A stretch of 64,000 bases of DNA from Cepaea nemoralis (GCA_014155875.1 JACEFZ010028321.1:62001-126000), one strand, 5' to 3'. Shown: positions 34,061-46,150, numbered from the stretch's first letter. Notes: generated by a model from the sequence alone, not told the origin. Numbers and translations are program-made.

Positions 34061-35345
34061 GTGTGCGAGATTGTCTCAAACAGTCATATGAAAACTGACT
34101 TCAAAAATATGTTCCGTCATGTTAAATGATTACAAAATAGTACAAGTATACAAATTAATTATTAATAATCTTTAAACTTGTGTTCTATTTAACTTTAGTA
34201 GGTCAAATCGCACGTTTTATATGTTGAAAAGTGTAGAGCAAACGATATGCATCGACCGTCATGACAATGCTTGTTCTGCAAAGATATTTATAAAGTAAAG
34301 CCGCCGTTTTGGGTTTTATGATCGTAACATTTTCGCCTGTTTTTCAACCACAATTAAAGCAAGTTTAGCGATGAATCTTTCCAAATTTCTGAAAAATTTG
34401 ATGCAGAATTCGAAGACCCATATACAATTGATGGTTTTCTATTGCAAGCGTCAGAAAAAAGTTATTTACGGTCCAATCTGCCGTTTTCATTTTTCTCCGC
34501 GTGCGAGGTTGGTCTCAACCAAACGGGTCATAGACGGATTATGAAAACTGACTTCAAAAATATGTTCTGTCATGTTAAATGATTAAAAGATAGTACAAGT
34601 ATACAAATAAATTATTCATAATCTTTAAACTTGTGTTCTCTTTAACTTTTGTAGGTCAGATTGCACGTTTTGAGTGTTGAAAAGCGAAAGTGTAATTAAC
34701 ATGCCACAGCGATCGATACGCGCATGCGCAGTCACCGTGGCACATAGCCATGCGCTTACTCATTCACAAAGAAACGCTTCGCCGAAAATATTCAATATTA
34801 TATTGTTTCTCATCCACCCTGCATCGATTCAAGTGATGAAACTTTCCAGATATATTTTAAAATGTATGCAGAATTCAAAAATACATCTATCATTGATGTA
34901 ATTCTATCTGCAACACCAGAAGAGTGTTACAAAGCGCACATGCCAGTCCGATATTATCCGATTAATATATGCACAAAGAGCAAAAACACATTTTCGCCGA
35001 AAATGTTGTTTACATCCACCCTGCAGCGATTAAAGCGATGAAACTTTCCAGATATATTTTAAATTGTATGCAGAATTCAAAAATACATCTATCATTGATA
35101 TAATTCTATCTGCAACACCAGAATAGTGTTACAAAGTGCACATGCCAGTCCGATATATATGCGCAAAGAGCAAAATAATACACATCTTCGCAGAAAATGT
35201 TGTTTACATCCACCCTGCAGCGATTAAAGCGATGAAACTTTCCAGATATATTTTAAATTGTATGCAGAATTCAAAAATACATCTATCATTGATAGCAATT
35301 CGATTAGAACACCAAAATAAAATTAATTACGGTAAGTATGAAATA
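34060..35345 (+). repeat. Complex tandem duplication in intron 2
   Basis: A segment with GAAAACTGACTTCAAAAATA occurs near 34090 and 34542 (period about 450 bp). A segment with GATGAAACTTTCCAGATATA occurs near 34834, 35038 and 35231 (period about 195-204 bp), with a diverged unit near 34371. Units contain CATCCACCCTGCAGCGATTA and TCAAAAATACATCTATCATT. Non-coding. Confidence 0.8.
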
Positions 35346-35399
35346 TAATGAATATTTATATAAAAGGTCACGATGATGTCAACCAATCGCTGTGCTCAG

Positions 35400-35890
35400 A
35401 ATATTGGGCATACCTTTCCCGGGACACCCCGGATGACGTGTGTTCTTGTCACGTGAGATGTGAATGAATGAACGACGTCGAAAGAATGCATGGTATATTA
35501 GACAGCGTTTTCCAGGACGAGATTTTCAATGGCGATTTGACTCCGTACAGGACTTTTGTTTTTACTTCGGGTAATGGCACGATGGAACACGCTATAGATG
35601 ACTTCAAAATGCTTAAACTTACCCATGCAAATATTGTTACCATGTTTGTTTCTGATATACACACATTTGGATCCTGGGGGTTGCTGCAGAGTTTATGCAC
35701 TGTACCAAAATTCTCCTTGCATGATCTGTTGTAGTAGACTGGAGCACTGAGTAAAGAGGATGATTTATTGCTGTCAGCAGTGTCAGTCCTTTCACATAAC
35801 GGGGTTTTTGTTCTGGGTTTTGTTCTTTTATACATCAGCTGTGTTAAATTACTGAAATTAAATATATTTTTTAATGAATGTTTTATGTCT
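35400..35890. other. Overlapping ORFs of unknown status
   Basis: An 88-codon + frame (35468-35734, MNDVERMHGILDSVFQDEIF) fully overlaps a 128-codon - frame (35835-35449). I recognise neither. At most one can be real and both may be chance. Confidence 0.25.
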
Positions 35891-35949
35891 GCAACCTATG
35901 AATGACTGACTGACTGGCACCTTGGCACCTTGCCGTCTTGACAGACGTT

Positions 35950-36325
35950 GATTAGTAAAATGGAGTTATACCTCTCCATAATACAAAGCCTGGGCTGAAT
36001 TTAGAGACCATGTGTTGCCCATGCAGCATGATCCCTCTCTCGACCTGTCTAGTGTACTCCAGAGGAAAGGTAACACCAGTATGTCTGGAACAAGACCAGC
36101 TGCAGAAGCTGCCGGATCAGCAAAGCAATGCTCTAACTGTCCGCCTGTCAGAGCTTCAATCCTAGACCAGTTGCCAACCAAAGCTTAGGGCCTGGTCTGC
36201 CCTGCCATGACATTGTCTTTAGGTTGCATTTCCTCGCACTAGGATAAGGCTTGTACCCTCCCAATTGGGCTCCTCCGCCCGAAGCCATTGGCACAATGTG
36301 GGGTGTTGGGTTTCTGCAAGCTGTA
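35950..36325 (+). repeat. GC-rich dispersed repeat, uninterrupted copy
   Basis: The same element as 17830-18430, without the RTE insertion. It shows the empty target site TATGTCTGGAACAAGACC at about 36080, confirming the RTE insertion at the other copy. Confidence 0.85.
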
Positions 36326-36329
36326 CAGC

Positions 36330-37250
36330 ATATTTAAATGATTATACATACCCTGTTTTTCCAAATCAGTAATGGTCATTTCTATGAAAGGTTAGTTTAG
36401 TATATAAAACAAGGTGTGGGATTGCTGAGATATTATAGCCCATGCTCAGAAGTTAGCAGGTTTGAATCCCAGCAAAGTGCTGGACATTTTTACAAGCATA
36501 ATTGATTTCTGATATCACATCTCTTGAACATTGAGATTAGATACCTAGCTTTCCCGAATAAGGATGAACAATTGTGTCCTGTGTGCTTATCGCGCATGAA
36601 GCACATAAGAAGCCAATTGTACTCACATTCCACTGCAATTGAAAATGTGCATAAAGTAGGCTGCAAGGTCACTGCCCTGACAAAATTGTTACAGTTAGGG
36701 GATATCCACTACTTTGGATGGAATTTGTCTTGATGAAGTAATCTTTACGCAAATACAAATGCATTCTGAAATCAGACATACTGACCTCTGAAGTGCCCCA
36801 TTTAAGTGTGGTTTTCGCTTAGAAGAGAGATGAGGAAGAAAAAGAAACAAAACCAGCACATTCTATAGGTGAAAGTGTTTTATTGTTTTGAAATTTATGT
36901 AAATGTGTGTGTGTGTGTTTTTATTATTATTATTTAAAAAAAAACATTTGGATATTTCAATAAAATATTTAATATGAGCACCCATATGGATTTTCAATGT
37001 TTTTGCAGATATTCACTGAAACCAAATAGTGTATTGTCATGTACATAATTTTTTAATGAATAAAAAAGATTTTGACTGCAGCAGGATATGACAATATAAA
37101 ATGAAATCAGTGTGTTAGTATCCTGCAGAGTTAGAAACAGCACAAACTCCTGTACAAACATACCTTACAAGGATCTCAAGTCAGTATAACATGTGTGACA
37201 TGTTTTAACATATTTATTACTACTTTTCTTAGTCATATCATTTGTAAGCT
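36330..37250. other. Intron 2: no recognised element
   Basis: AT-rich. A 69-codon frame at 36524-36733 (MNIEIRYLAFPNKDEQLCPV) resembles nothing I know. Confidence 0.4.
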
Positions 37251-37254
37251 TAGA

Positions 37255-38040
37255 AATATCTAATGGTAGTGAAAATGTGGTTTCTGGGCATAATGGAAAA
37301 AATACCATGGGCAGACAGGAAAACCAATGAGCAAATCCTGCAGGAAACAAATGACAATCGTAAAGTAATTCAAGAGATTAAACGTAGACCGTCAAGATTT
37401 TTTGGGTACTTTATGAGTCGAAATAAGCTGAAAAATTTTGTGACAGCTAGCAAACTTGATGGGTGAAGAGGAAAGGGAAGGCAAAGAGATAAATATCTGG
37501 AGAGCCTGGCCACATGACATCATCCAGACTAGAACACTGACCTGACTCATTACTGGTGAGATGGCAAACCATGATCTCCTACACTTAGTTGTTAGCACAT
37601 GATGTTTAGTTTAGTTTAGTCGATGGATCAACATCACGGCACACGGGTGCAACCCATAAGTGCTCCGTTCTCCTCCTAACTCAAACCTGAGTCTGGAGAA
37701 ACTCAGCTCAGTGCACGAACTCCGTAGCACCGGCGAGGATCCTGAAATACTTTGGGTAGATTTTTAACTCGAAATTTTGCCCGGGCAGCGCCGTTAGGCT
37801 ACTCTTTTTCGATTTCCAACTGCCAAGGGATTTTTTACGTGCACAACAATACACACGGGCGTCCGATCTCACTACCCAGAGACCAGGGGAAATTTTATTA
37901 CTAGAAGTCCACGAGAAAAAATCCCGGTCATCACCGGGGCTTGAACCCGGGACCTCCAGCATTCGAGGCGGACACCATACCTCGAGACCACACAGCCCCC
38001 TCAGCACATGATGATGATGATATAATTGTTCATTTTCCTA
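37255..38040 (+). mobile_element. BovB-type RTE 3' fragment, split by a SINE
   Basis: MWFLGIMEKIPWADRKTNEQ and KRRPSRFFGYFMSRNKLKNF mark the RTE C-terminus. The end ACATGATG is split by the SINE at 37605-38002, and a GATGATGAT tail follows it. Confidence 0.8.
37605..38002 (-). mobile_element. tRNA-derived SINE, 398 bp
   Basis: Reverse orientation. On the - strand the head reads TGTGGTCTCGAGGTATGG (A box region) and CCCGGGTTCAAGCCCCGG (B box). The body includes GGTGCTACGGAGTTCGTGC, shared with the SINE at 41674, and the tail is ACTAAACTAAACTAAA. An exact 11-bp duplication AGCACATGATG (37594-37604 and 38003-38013) flanks it. Confidence 0.92.
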
Positions 38041-38072
38041 ATATATCTCCCCATGTATTCATATGTGGGATA

Positions 38073-38212
38073 CCCATGAGTGCTAACCTGATCAAAAATG
38101 CACGCAGAAGTCGGATGAGTTGACCCAAGAGTTTCGGCCCACGGGTGCATAATAACTCAACGCAATCACATCTGGAAAAAAAACACTCCGGATGAACGCA
38201 AAGAAGAAGATG
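38073..38212 (+). mobile_element. GAA-tailed SINE, copy 3
   Basis: 140 bp between exact 10-bp duplications ATGTGGGATA (38063-38072 and 38213-38222). Begins CCCATGAGTGCTAACC, ends CGCAAAGAAGAAGATG. Confidence 0.93.
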
Positions 38213-38472
38213 ATGTGGGATATATTTATGTAATCTGTGACTTCTGTTCACCTGATTTGAGGTCCTTGTAAGGTATGTGCTTGTTGTTTCTCTGCAGGAT
38301 CTTAACATAGCTTTTATTTCATTTTACATGTTTTTAATAGTGAGCCTGTTGTTATTTCATTAAACATTAGGAATAACATGAAACAGCATCTGAGTAATGT
38401 CAGCTTAGAAGCTGACTGAATACTTGTATTTAAGTGATGCTAGCATTTGCATGATGTTTCAATATTTTCCAG

Positions 38473-38634
38473 ATGGTGAAGGAGAAGTTTGGAAAAGCCT
38501 TTGGAGTCAAGGAAACTTCAGTGTACAAGACCCTCATTAAGGAGAGAAAAATCAACCAGGAGAAGAAAAAGACTGGATCAGGCATTAAACTGAAGGAAAT
38601 TGTTCATGAGGCCATAAACCACTTTGGGAATCCC
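38473..38634 (+). CDS. HP1BP3-like gene, coding exon 3
   Basis: The acceptor is TTTTCCAG. It encodes MVKEKFGKAFGVKETSVYKT, a Lys-rich linker (LIKERKINQEKKKTGSG), and then LKEIVHEAINHFGNP, the first helix of an H15 winged helix. It ends in phase 0 at a weak donor CCC|GTATCC, chosen because the next exon continues the domain in phase 0. Reading past it reaches a stop after five codons. If the donor is wrong, a few residues at this junction change. Confidence 0.75.
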
Positions 38635-38764
38635 GTATCCTTTGTTTTGTGAGATAGCAACTTTGCTTCATTCCAGTTTAAATGGCTACAAGTAATACCA
38701 TGGCAGTTAGTGTTGTTGCCAGTCTTAGTGGGACCCACAAGGAAGGCAAACAATAGAACACTGT

Positions 38765-39110
38765 CACCTACACATATATTGGCAGCAAACAGCAGCCATA
38801 AGAATCGATAACCTGGTAGGAACATTTCAATGTATAAAGGACGTCAGACAAAGGTTGTGTATTGTCTCCTGATTTGTTCTCATTGTACAGTGAACATATA
38901 ATGAGATCTACAGAAAATGTGTCAGGGATCCTGGTTGGTGGACATAATATAAATAACTTACGTTACTGCTGATGACATCGTCTTGACAGCAAGTCAGAAT
39001 GATCTACAGGAAATGATAGATACAGTGGTTGTAGAAAGTGAAAAAAATGGGCCTTGGTTTGAATAATAGAAGGACAAAAGTCATGGTGATATCAAAGAAA
39101 CAGACTGCCT
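38765..39110 (+). mobile_element. BovB-type RTE fragment (RT palm) in intron 3
   Basis: Decayed frames: AAIRIDNLVGTF, then VSGILVGGHNINNLR before the position of the YADD box, followed by SQNDLQEMIDTVVVESEKNG. Corresponds to the part of the RT missing from most other copies. Confidence 0.75.
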
Positions 39111-39542
39111 AAATGTGCAATTAAAGTATATATTGCACTACATTCTAAATAGGCTGTCTAGATAGCACATTTCTATATCACTGTCACTTGTAGTTTGTAT
39201 TAAACCACATTTTTATGTCACAGATGCCACAAATTGGACATTGTTGTATCACTTTCACAGAAAACTGGAACATAATAGCATATTTCAGAAACTGAAATAC
39301 TTTGGTCATATCAAACTCACATTGATTTAGAAAGAACAGTACAGGTTGGCACAGTAGCTGGAAAATGTGGTGAGGATCACCTAACATGATGGGAGAAAGA
39401 CATTAAAGATACACTGGGCACGAAAATGCATGACGAAATAACTGGTGAAAGATCAAGCCTTTCCAGCAGGATGTGATGAGAGTGACATTTTGTAAAGTAC
39501 TTGCTCCATGATTATGTCGCATAATACTGTTACAAATACCAA

Positions 39543-39690
39543 GTCCCCAGGAATGCTAACCTGGTTTTTAAAAAAACGCACGCAAAAGTCGGATGTGTTG
39601 ACCTAAGGGTTTTGGCCCAACGGTGCATAACGAGACACATCGCAATTACGTCTTAAAAAACACTCCAGATGAACGCAGCAGAAGAAGAAG
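39543..39690 (+). mobile_element. GAA-tailed SINE, copy 4
   Basis: 148 bp between exact 7-bp duplications ATACCAA (39536-39542 and 39691-39697). Core AAGTCGGATGTGTTGACC, tail CAGAAGAAGAAG. Inserted in the flank of the 40-bp array. Confidence 0.88.
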
Positions 39691-41307
39691 ATACCAAATA
39701 TTGAACCACATCTTTATATCGCTGTCACACATACAACAAATTGGGCCACATCTTTTTATCACTGTCACACATTCAACATAAGGGTCACAGCTTTATATAG
39801 TCACATTCAACATATTGGACCACATCTTTACATCACTTACACTTCAACATATTGGACCACATCTTTATATCACTGTCATACATAAACAAATTGGACCACA
39901 TCTTTACATCACTGTTGCACATTCAACATATTGGACCACATCTTTACATCACTTACACTTCAACATATTGGACCACATCTTTATATCACTGTCATACATA
40001 CAACAAATTGGACCACATCTTTACATCACTGTTGCACATTCAACATATTGGACCACATCTTTATATCACTGTCACTCATACAACAAATTGGACCACATCT
40101 TTACATCACTGTTGCACATTCAACATATTGGACCACATCTTTATATCACTTACACTTCAACATATTGGACCACATCTTTACATCACTGTTGCACATTCAA
40201 CATATTGGACATCTTTACATCACTTGTCATACATACAACAAATTGGACCACATCTTTACATCACTGTTGCACATTCAACATATTGGACCACATCTTTTTA
40301 TCACTGTCACTCATACAACAAATTGGACCACATCTTTACATCACTGTTGCACATTCAACATATTGGACCACATCTTTATATCACTTACACTTCAACATAT
40401 TGGACCACATCTTTATATCACTGTTGCACATTCAACATATTGGACCACATCTTTATATCACTTACACTTCAACATATTGGACCACATCTTTATATCACTG
40501 TCATACATACAACAAATTGGGCCACATTTTTATATCACTCACACATTCAACATAAGGCCACATCTTTATATCACTGTCACACATTCAACATATTGGACCA
40601 TATCTTGTATTACTGTCACACATTCAGCAAATTGGACCACATCTTGTATTACTGTCACACATTCAGCAAATTGGACCACATCTTTATATCACTGTCACAC
40701 ATACAACATATTGGACCACATCTTTATATCACTGTCACACATTCAACATATTGGGCCACATCTTTATATCACTATCACACATACAACATATTGCACCACA
40801 TCTTTATATCACTGTCACACATTCAACATATTGGACCACATCTTTATATCACTGTCACACATTCAACATATTGGACCACATCTTTATATCACTGTCACAC
40901 ATTCAACATATTGGACCACATCTTTATATCACTGTCACATGCAACATATTGGACAACATCTTTATATCACTGTCACACATTCAACATATTGGACCACATC
41001 TTTATATCACTGTCACACATTCAACATATTGGACCACATCTTTATATCACTGTCACACATTCAACATATTGGACCTACATCTTTATATCACTGTCACACA
41101 TTCAACATATTGGACCACATCTTTATATCACTGTCACACATTCAACATATTGGACCACATCTTTATATCACTGTCACACATGCAACATATTGGACCACAT
41201 TTTTTTTTATATGTCACTGATACCACACATAGGCCAATGTTTAAAATGTCTTTCACTGATGCCACACACTGGTAACTTCACCAGTTATCTCCTTAACCAT
41301 CCTCAAG

Positions 41308-41439
41308 TGGAGTGGTGTGAGATTCTTTGCCCTAAAGCAGTATATAGGAAGCAAGTATCCTGCCTTGCAGATTGATCTTAGGCCAAAATTACTTAAGAGA
41401 ACATTGGAGATGGGTGTGCAGTATGGACAGATTGATTTG
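41308..41439 (+). CDS. HP1BP3-like gene, coding exon 4 (H15 core)
   Basis: The acceptor is CATCCTCAAG, then a phase-0 frame starting WSGVRFFALKQYIGSKYPAL and continuing QIDLRPKLLKRTLEMGVQYG. This is the second and third helix of an H15 domain. KQYIGSKYP and DLRPKLLKRTLE match the linker-histone pattern of a helix, Tyr-Pro, and a Leu-Lys-rich recognition helix. The donor is TTG|GTAAAT. It lies just after a 40-bp tandem array and is too short to show as a long ORF. Confidence 0.8.
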
Positions 41440-41673
41440 GTAAATATATATTTGTGTCTGTTGTGATAACTCTGAACTCATTTACTTTTTTAGCACTCAT
41501 TTTCATTTTAAACTGCCAATTCTAATGACATGTTTATCTTATAAAACTTTGTTTAAATGGATGGACTATGGCATCTTATGAATTTTCAAATTTGTATTGG
41601 ACTACATTCTAAATAACTGCCATAGATAGCACGTTTCTATATCGTTGCCACAGACACCATGTATAGCATAAGA

Positions 41674-41920
41674 TGGGAGTCTCCATGGCGAAGTGGTTAA
41701 GCTGTCAGCCTTGCGCTCCGAAGGTTGTGTGTTTGATTCAGGGCTCTGCATCTTTCGGTTCATGGGTGCTTTTTTCTCGGGGACTCCTGGGGGTCATCAC
41801 TGGAGCTACGGAGTTTGTGCTTTGTGTGGCGCTTTCGGCAGGCTACCATGTAGAAAGAGACCGAGCCATATGGGGTAAACCCGGTGAAATGAAGTCAATC
41901 CTCTCAACTTTTAAGACTGT
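41674..41920 (+). mobile_element. tRNA-derived SINE
   Basis: The head has A box TGGCGAAGTGGTTAAGCTG and a B-box-like GTGTTTGATTCAGG. The body carries GGAGCTACGGAGTTTGTGC, the domain shared with the SINE at 37605. The 141-codon ORF over it is not a gene. Confidence 0.75.
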
Positions 41921-42549
41921 AAGGATGAGAGGGAAAATGTGTGTTGGACAGTGCATATTTTGTTTCTTTTGTCACATTGATTCTTTAATCTTGGTTCAGC
42001 AGATAGGAGGGTTGAGACTTAGTGAGGTATGGGATGATGGGATTGAGAGTGAAATAATGACAAAAAATTATGAGTTTAAAAAAAATTTTGAATGTTAAAC
42101 TCTTGAATATTTTGACTCGCTAGATGGCAAGGACACTCTACATTTCATAGTCAGCATTACTGTCTTTTTCTTAATGTGGCTGTTGTGTCTTTGGTGTTAA
42201 CATTGTCAAAGGCGTTTTCATGATAAACTTAACTGTTGTTTTGGAGTTTCTATAGCTCCATACATCTTGTGTGTGTTCCGAGTCATAGGGACCCCGTTTT
42301 TTCCCTACTGGCTGTGCAGAGTACACTCCTACAGAACACTGGCAGTTGATTGTTTCATCAACATGTGAGAAGTGATGCAGCTGATTATAATGTGAAAGTA
42401 CTTGATGCAACTTGAAGAAAATCCAGGTCTACTGACTAGAGGGGTAAACCTCTTACCAAACTGACAGGCTGCATACTGCTTGATTAATCCAGGGGAAAAT
42501 TGAACAACTTGGGTGGCAAGTTCATTTACTTATTTTCTCATTTGGTCAA

Positions 42550-42720
42550 CTATAAGCTCACCTTGGTGGTAAATGTTTCATGGATGATGCAGAGGTTGAA
42601 CGTAAGGTGCGAGTTTGGCTGAGACATCAGAGCAGTTATTTCTGTGCTGCAAGTTTCATAGTACTGGTACAATGCTGAGGGGATTGCATTGAGAAATGAG
42701 GAAATACAACTTCAGCAATA
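42550..42720 (+). mobile_element. Mariner transposase relic
   Basis: The decayed frame LGGKCFMDDAEVERKVRVWL with RHQSSYF is the conserved block before the mariner transposase C-terminus; the end (about CIEK) is recognisable at 42700. Confidence 0.6.
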
Positions 42721-42974
42721 TTTTATGTTCAAGTTTGTATCTCATTGATTTTTTAAAATATTCGGCTGTAACTCACTGACATAAGCCTCTTTTTCATGTA
42801 TGGAATACACATATTGCATTACCCATAAAGGAACACGCACTGTTTGTAAATTGCAGTTAAAAATAGGTGGTAATTGATTTAAGAACATAGTTTTGAATAT
42901 ATTGAGACATTAATTTTTACTTTGATGGAAAACGTTCACGTCAATATTAACAATGGCAACTTTGTTCTACTCAG

Positions 42975-43055
42975 GTGAAGGGAATAGGCATGGCAGGCTT
43001 TTATAAACTGCCCGGAGGAGAACCACCACCCAAGACGAAGCCCAAGTCTAAGAAG
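42975..43055 (+). CDS. HP1BP3-like gene, coding exon 5 (end of first H15)
   Basis: The acceptor is TACTCAG and the exon is 27 codons in phase 0. VKGIGMAGFYKL is the final beta-hairpin (G-x-G-x-x-G-x-F/Y-K-L) of the H15 fold, followed by a Pro/Lys tail PPPKTKPKSKK. The donor is AAG|GTATGT. The intron after it holds the 48-bp array, the inverted SINE dimer and the mariner dimer. Confidence 0.85.
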
Positions 43056-43084
43056 GTATGTAGATGCATGTACAGCAACATGAA

Positions 43085-45545
43085 ATGCTTGCATTCAGTT
43101 TTACTAGTCATAGCTGAGATAGTGGCCATAGGTGACAATAGATGTTTAGTCATAGCTGAGATGGTGGCTATAGAGGCAGCTGACAATAGATGTTTAAATA
43201 TTGAGCACAACCCACTACTGGCAACGCCGATCGCATTCTGGTATGAACCTAAGGCCTATCCACGTCAATATGGAAGCACTATACTCGAGTTTCGCCCTCG
43301 TTTGAGCTCATCAGTAGTGCATATCCCTGACCGGATCCTGATCGTTCGGGTCCAATCGATTAATGGACATCGGTCGCGGCGATTGGGCAATCTTGAGCAT
43401 AGCCTACGATGGGTAGCGTTGTGATGTTCTGTTGTGATAATTTGGTGTGTCCAGTGTGTGCTGCGTGGTTACACACCCGCTTCACACGCGTGATCCGGGA
43501 CTGTTTCCGGATCCGGTCAGGGATATGCACTACTGATGAGCTCAAACGAGGGCGAAACTCGAGTATAGTGCTTCCATATTGACGTGGATAGGCCTTAGGT
43601 TCATACCAGAATGCGATCGGCGTTGCCAGTAGTGGGTTGTGCTCAATATTTAAATTTCAAATCCTGAAACAACCACATAATCAATAGATGTTTAGTCATA
43701 GCTGAGATGGTGGCTATAAGGGAGCTGACCATGGATGTTTAGTCGCAGCTAAGATGGTGGCTATAGGGGCAGCTGACAGTGAATGTTTAGTCATAGCTGA
43801 GATGGTGGCTATAGGGGCAGCTGACAGTGAATGTTTAGTCATAGCTGAGATGGTGGCTATAGGGGCAGCTGACAGTGAATGTTTAGTCATAGCTGAGATG
43901 GTGGCTATAGGGGCAGCTGACAGTGAATGTTTAGTCATAGCTGAGATGGTGGCTATAGGGGCAGCTGACAGTGAATGTTTAGTCATAGCTGAGATGGTGG
44001 CTATAGAGGCAGCTGACAGTGAATGATTAGTCATACCTGAGATGGTGGATATAGAGGCAGCTGATAGTGAATGTTTAGTCATAGTTGAGATGGTGGCTAC
44101 AGAGGCAGCTGACAGTGAATGTTTAGTCATAGTTGAGATGGTGGCTATAAGGGAGCTGACCATGGATGTTTAGTCACAGCTGAGATGGTGGCTATAGGGG
44201 CAGCTGACAGTGAATGTTTAGTCACAGCTGAGATGGTGGCTACAGAGGCAGCTGATAGTGAATGTTTAGTCATAGTTGAGATGGTGGCTATAGAGGCAGC
44301 TGATAGTGAATGTTTAGTCATAGTTGAGGTGGTGGCTACAGAGGCAGCTGATAGTGAATGTTTAGTCATAGTTGAGATGGTGGCTATAAAGGCAGCTGAT
44401 AGTGAATGTTTAGTCATAGTTGAGGTGGTGGCTATAGAGGCAGCTGATAGTGAATGTTTAGTCATAGCTGAGATGGCGGCTATAGAGGCAGCTGACAGTG
44501 GATGTTAAGTCATAGTTGAGATGGTGGCTATAAGGGAGCTGACCATGGATGTTTAGTCACAGTTGAGATGGTGGCTATAAGGGAGCTGACCATGGATGTT
44601 TAGTCATAGTTGAGATGGTAGCTATAGAGGCAGCTGACAGTGAATGTTTAGTCATAGTTGAGATGGTAGCTACAGAGGTAGCTGACAGTGAATGTTTAGT
44701 CATAGTTGAGATGGTGGCTATAAGGGAGCTGACCATGGATGTTTAGTCACAGTTGAGATGGTGGCTGTAAGGCAGCTGACAGTGAATGTTTAGTCACAGT
44801 TGAGATGGTGGCTGTAAGGGAGCTGACCATGGATGTTTAGTCACAGCTGAGATGGTGGCTGTAAGGGAGCTGACCATGGATGTTTAGTCACAGTTGAGAT
44901 GGTGGCTGTAAGGGAGCTGACCATGGATGTTTAGTCACAGTTGAGATGGTGGCTTTAAGGGAGCTGACCATGGATGTTTAGTCACAGTTGAGATGGTGGC
45001 TATAGAGGCAGCTGACAGTGAATGTTTAGTCACAGCTGAGATGGTGGCTATAAGGGAGCTGACCATGGATGTTTAGTCACAGCTGAGATGGTGGCTATAG
45101 AGGCAGCTGATAGTGAATGTTTAGTCACAGCTGAGATGGTGGCTATAAGGGAGCTGACCATGGATGTTTAGTCACAGCTGAGATGGTGACTATAAGGGAG
45201 CTGACCATGAATGTTTAGTCACAGCTGAGATTGTGGCTACAGAGGCAGCTGACCGTGAATGTTTAGTCACAGCTGAGATGGTGGCTATAGAGGCAGCTGA
45301 TAGTGAATGTTTAGTCACAGCTGAGATGGTGGCTATAGAGACAGCTGACAGTGAATGTTTAGTCATAGTTGAGATGGTGGCTATAGAGCCAGCTGACAGT
45401 GAATGTTTAGCCATACCTGAGATGGTGGCTATAGAGGCAGCTGACAGTGAATGTTTAGTCATTTCTGTTATAGTATCTGTAATACGGAGGGCTGACAGTG
45501 TCAGTCATAGCTGAGACATTGACTGCATAGAGATAGCTGACAGTG
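43085..45545 (+). repeat. 48/47-bp tandem array in intron 5
   Basis: About 45 units. Type A (48 bp) is GTCATAGCTGAGATGGTGGC + TATAGGGGCAGCTGACAGTG + AATGTTTA. Type B (47 bp or shorter) has TATAAGGGAGCTGACCATGG in the middle. The two types are mixed in local blocks. Type A has no stop, so runs of it give false ORFs with a 16-residue repeat on both strands. The array is interrupted at 43197-43680 by an inverted SINE dimer. Confidence 0.95.
43197..43680. mobile_element. Inverted dimer of a SINE-like repeat, single target duplication
   Basis: Arms 43193-43338 and 43508-43653 are perfect reverse complements over about 146 bp, with a 169-bp centre. The whole insert lies between direct repeats CAATAGATGTTTA (43184-43196 and 43681-43693) of the host array. 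A single, diverged copy of the right half is at 48718-48965. Confidence 0.88.
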
Positions 45546-45699
45546 AATGTTTAGGATTGTTGATTTATTTGTTGGTTTCTAGTACTGTATCATTGGCTTT
45601 AAGCAGCAGTCTAGTGCTGTTATGGTGCTGTTATTTCAGTTACATTTCATGATAATCATCATCATGTGCTGTGCTAATAAGTATTAGTGATTATGGTTT

Positions 45700-46150
45700 A
45701 CATGTCACATGATCACCAGTCTTTGACCAGGTCTGTGTTTTTGTCCTGATTATGCCATGTGGCCAAGTATTTATTTCTTTACCTTCCTCTTGCTCTTTCC
45801 TCAACAATTTTGCCAGTTGTCACTAAGTTTTCAAATTTATTTCTTCTCATAATGTGCTCATAAAATCTTGGCTGTGTCTAATTTTTCTAATCAATTTATT
45901 GTTTTAATTTATTTTTCTATGGCCTTGTCATTTGTTTTTCTATCCATCCATGGTATTCTTTGCACTTTCCTCAGAAACCATATTTCTGCTGCCATTAGAT
46001 GTATCTCAGCTTGTCTGCTTATTGTCCGTGTGTCACATGCACACAACAGTCTCGGGTCTATATAACACTTCAACACTGTCTCTCACCACAGTCAACTACT
46101 TTTTAGTGGTCACTATGTTTTACATTTGCAAAAGGCTACCTTTGCCATGG
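45700..46150 (-). mobile_element. BovB-type RTE fragment, reverse
   Basis: The - strand matches the RTE C-terminus nucleotide for nucleotide in many places (AGAATACCATGGATGGATAG; AGTGACAACTGGCAAAATTG) but is full of stops. Confidence 0.8.

Larger units (their letters stand above)
39120..41665 (+). repeat. 40-bp tandem array (core 39700-41215) with decayed flanks
   Basis: About 37 units of ACATTCAACATATTGGACCA + CATCTTTATATCACTGTCAC, with variants (TTACATCACTGTTGC, CAACAAATTGG). Decayed relatives extend left to about 39120 and right to about 41300 and 41580-41665, so the array was once longer; exon 4 lies among these relics. The unit has no stop in any + frame and 40 is not a multiple of three, giving three overlapping false ORFs of up to 507 codons. 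Confidence 0.95.

Noticed and set aside
38635..38652. End of the host gene at the stop after exon 3
   Set aside because: The H15 domain continues in phase at 41308 and 42975, so this stop is intronic.
39815..41375. ORFs of 507, 429, 246 and 174 codons
   Set aside because: They read the 40-bp tandem repeat in different frames of the same strand; the repeat simply lacks stops.
41673..42098. 141-codon + ORF
   Set aside because: Its first half is a tRNA-derived SINE; no protein similarity seen.
43714..45514. ORFs of 90-149 codons on both strands
   Set aside because: Products of the 48-bp array, whose period is divisible by three.
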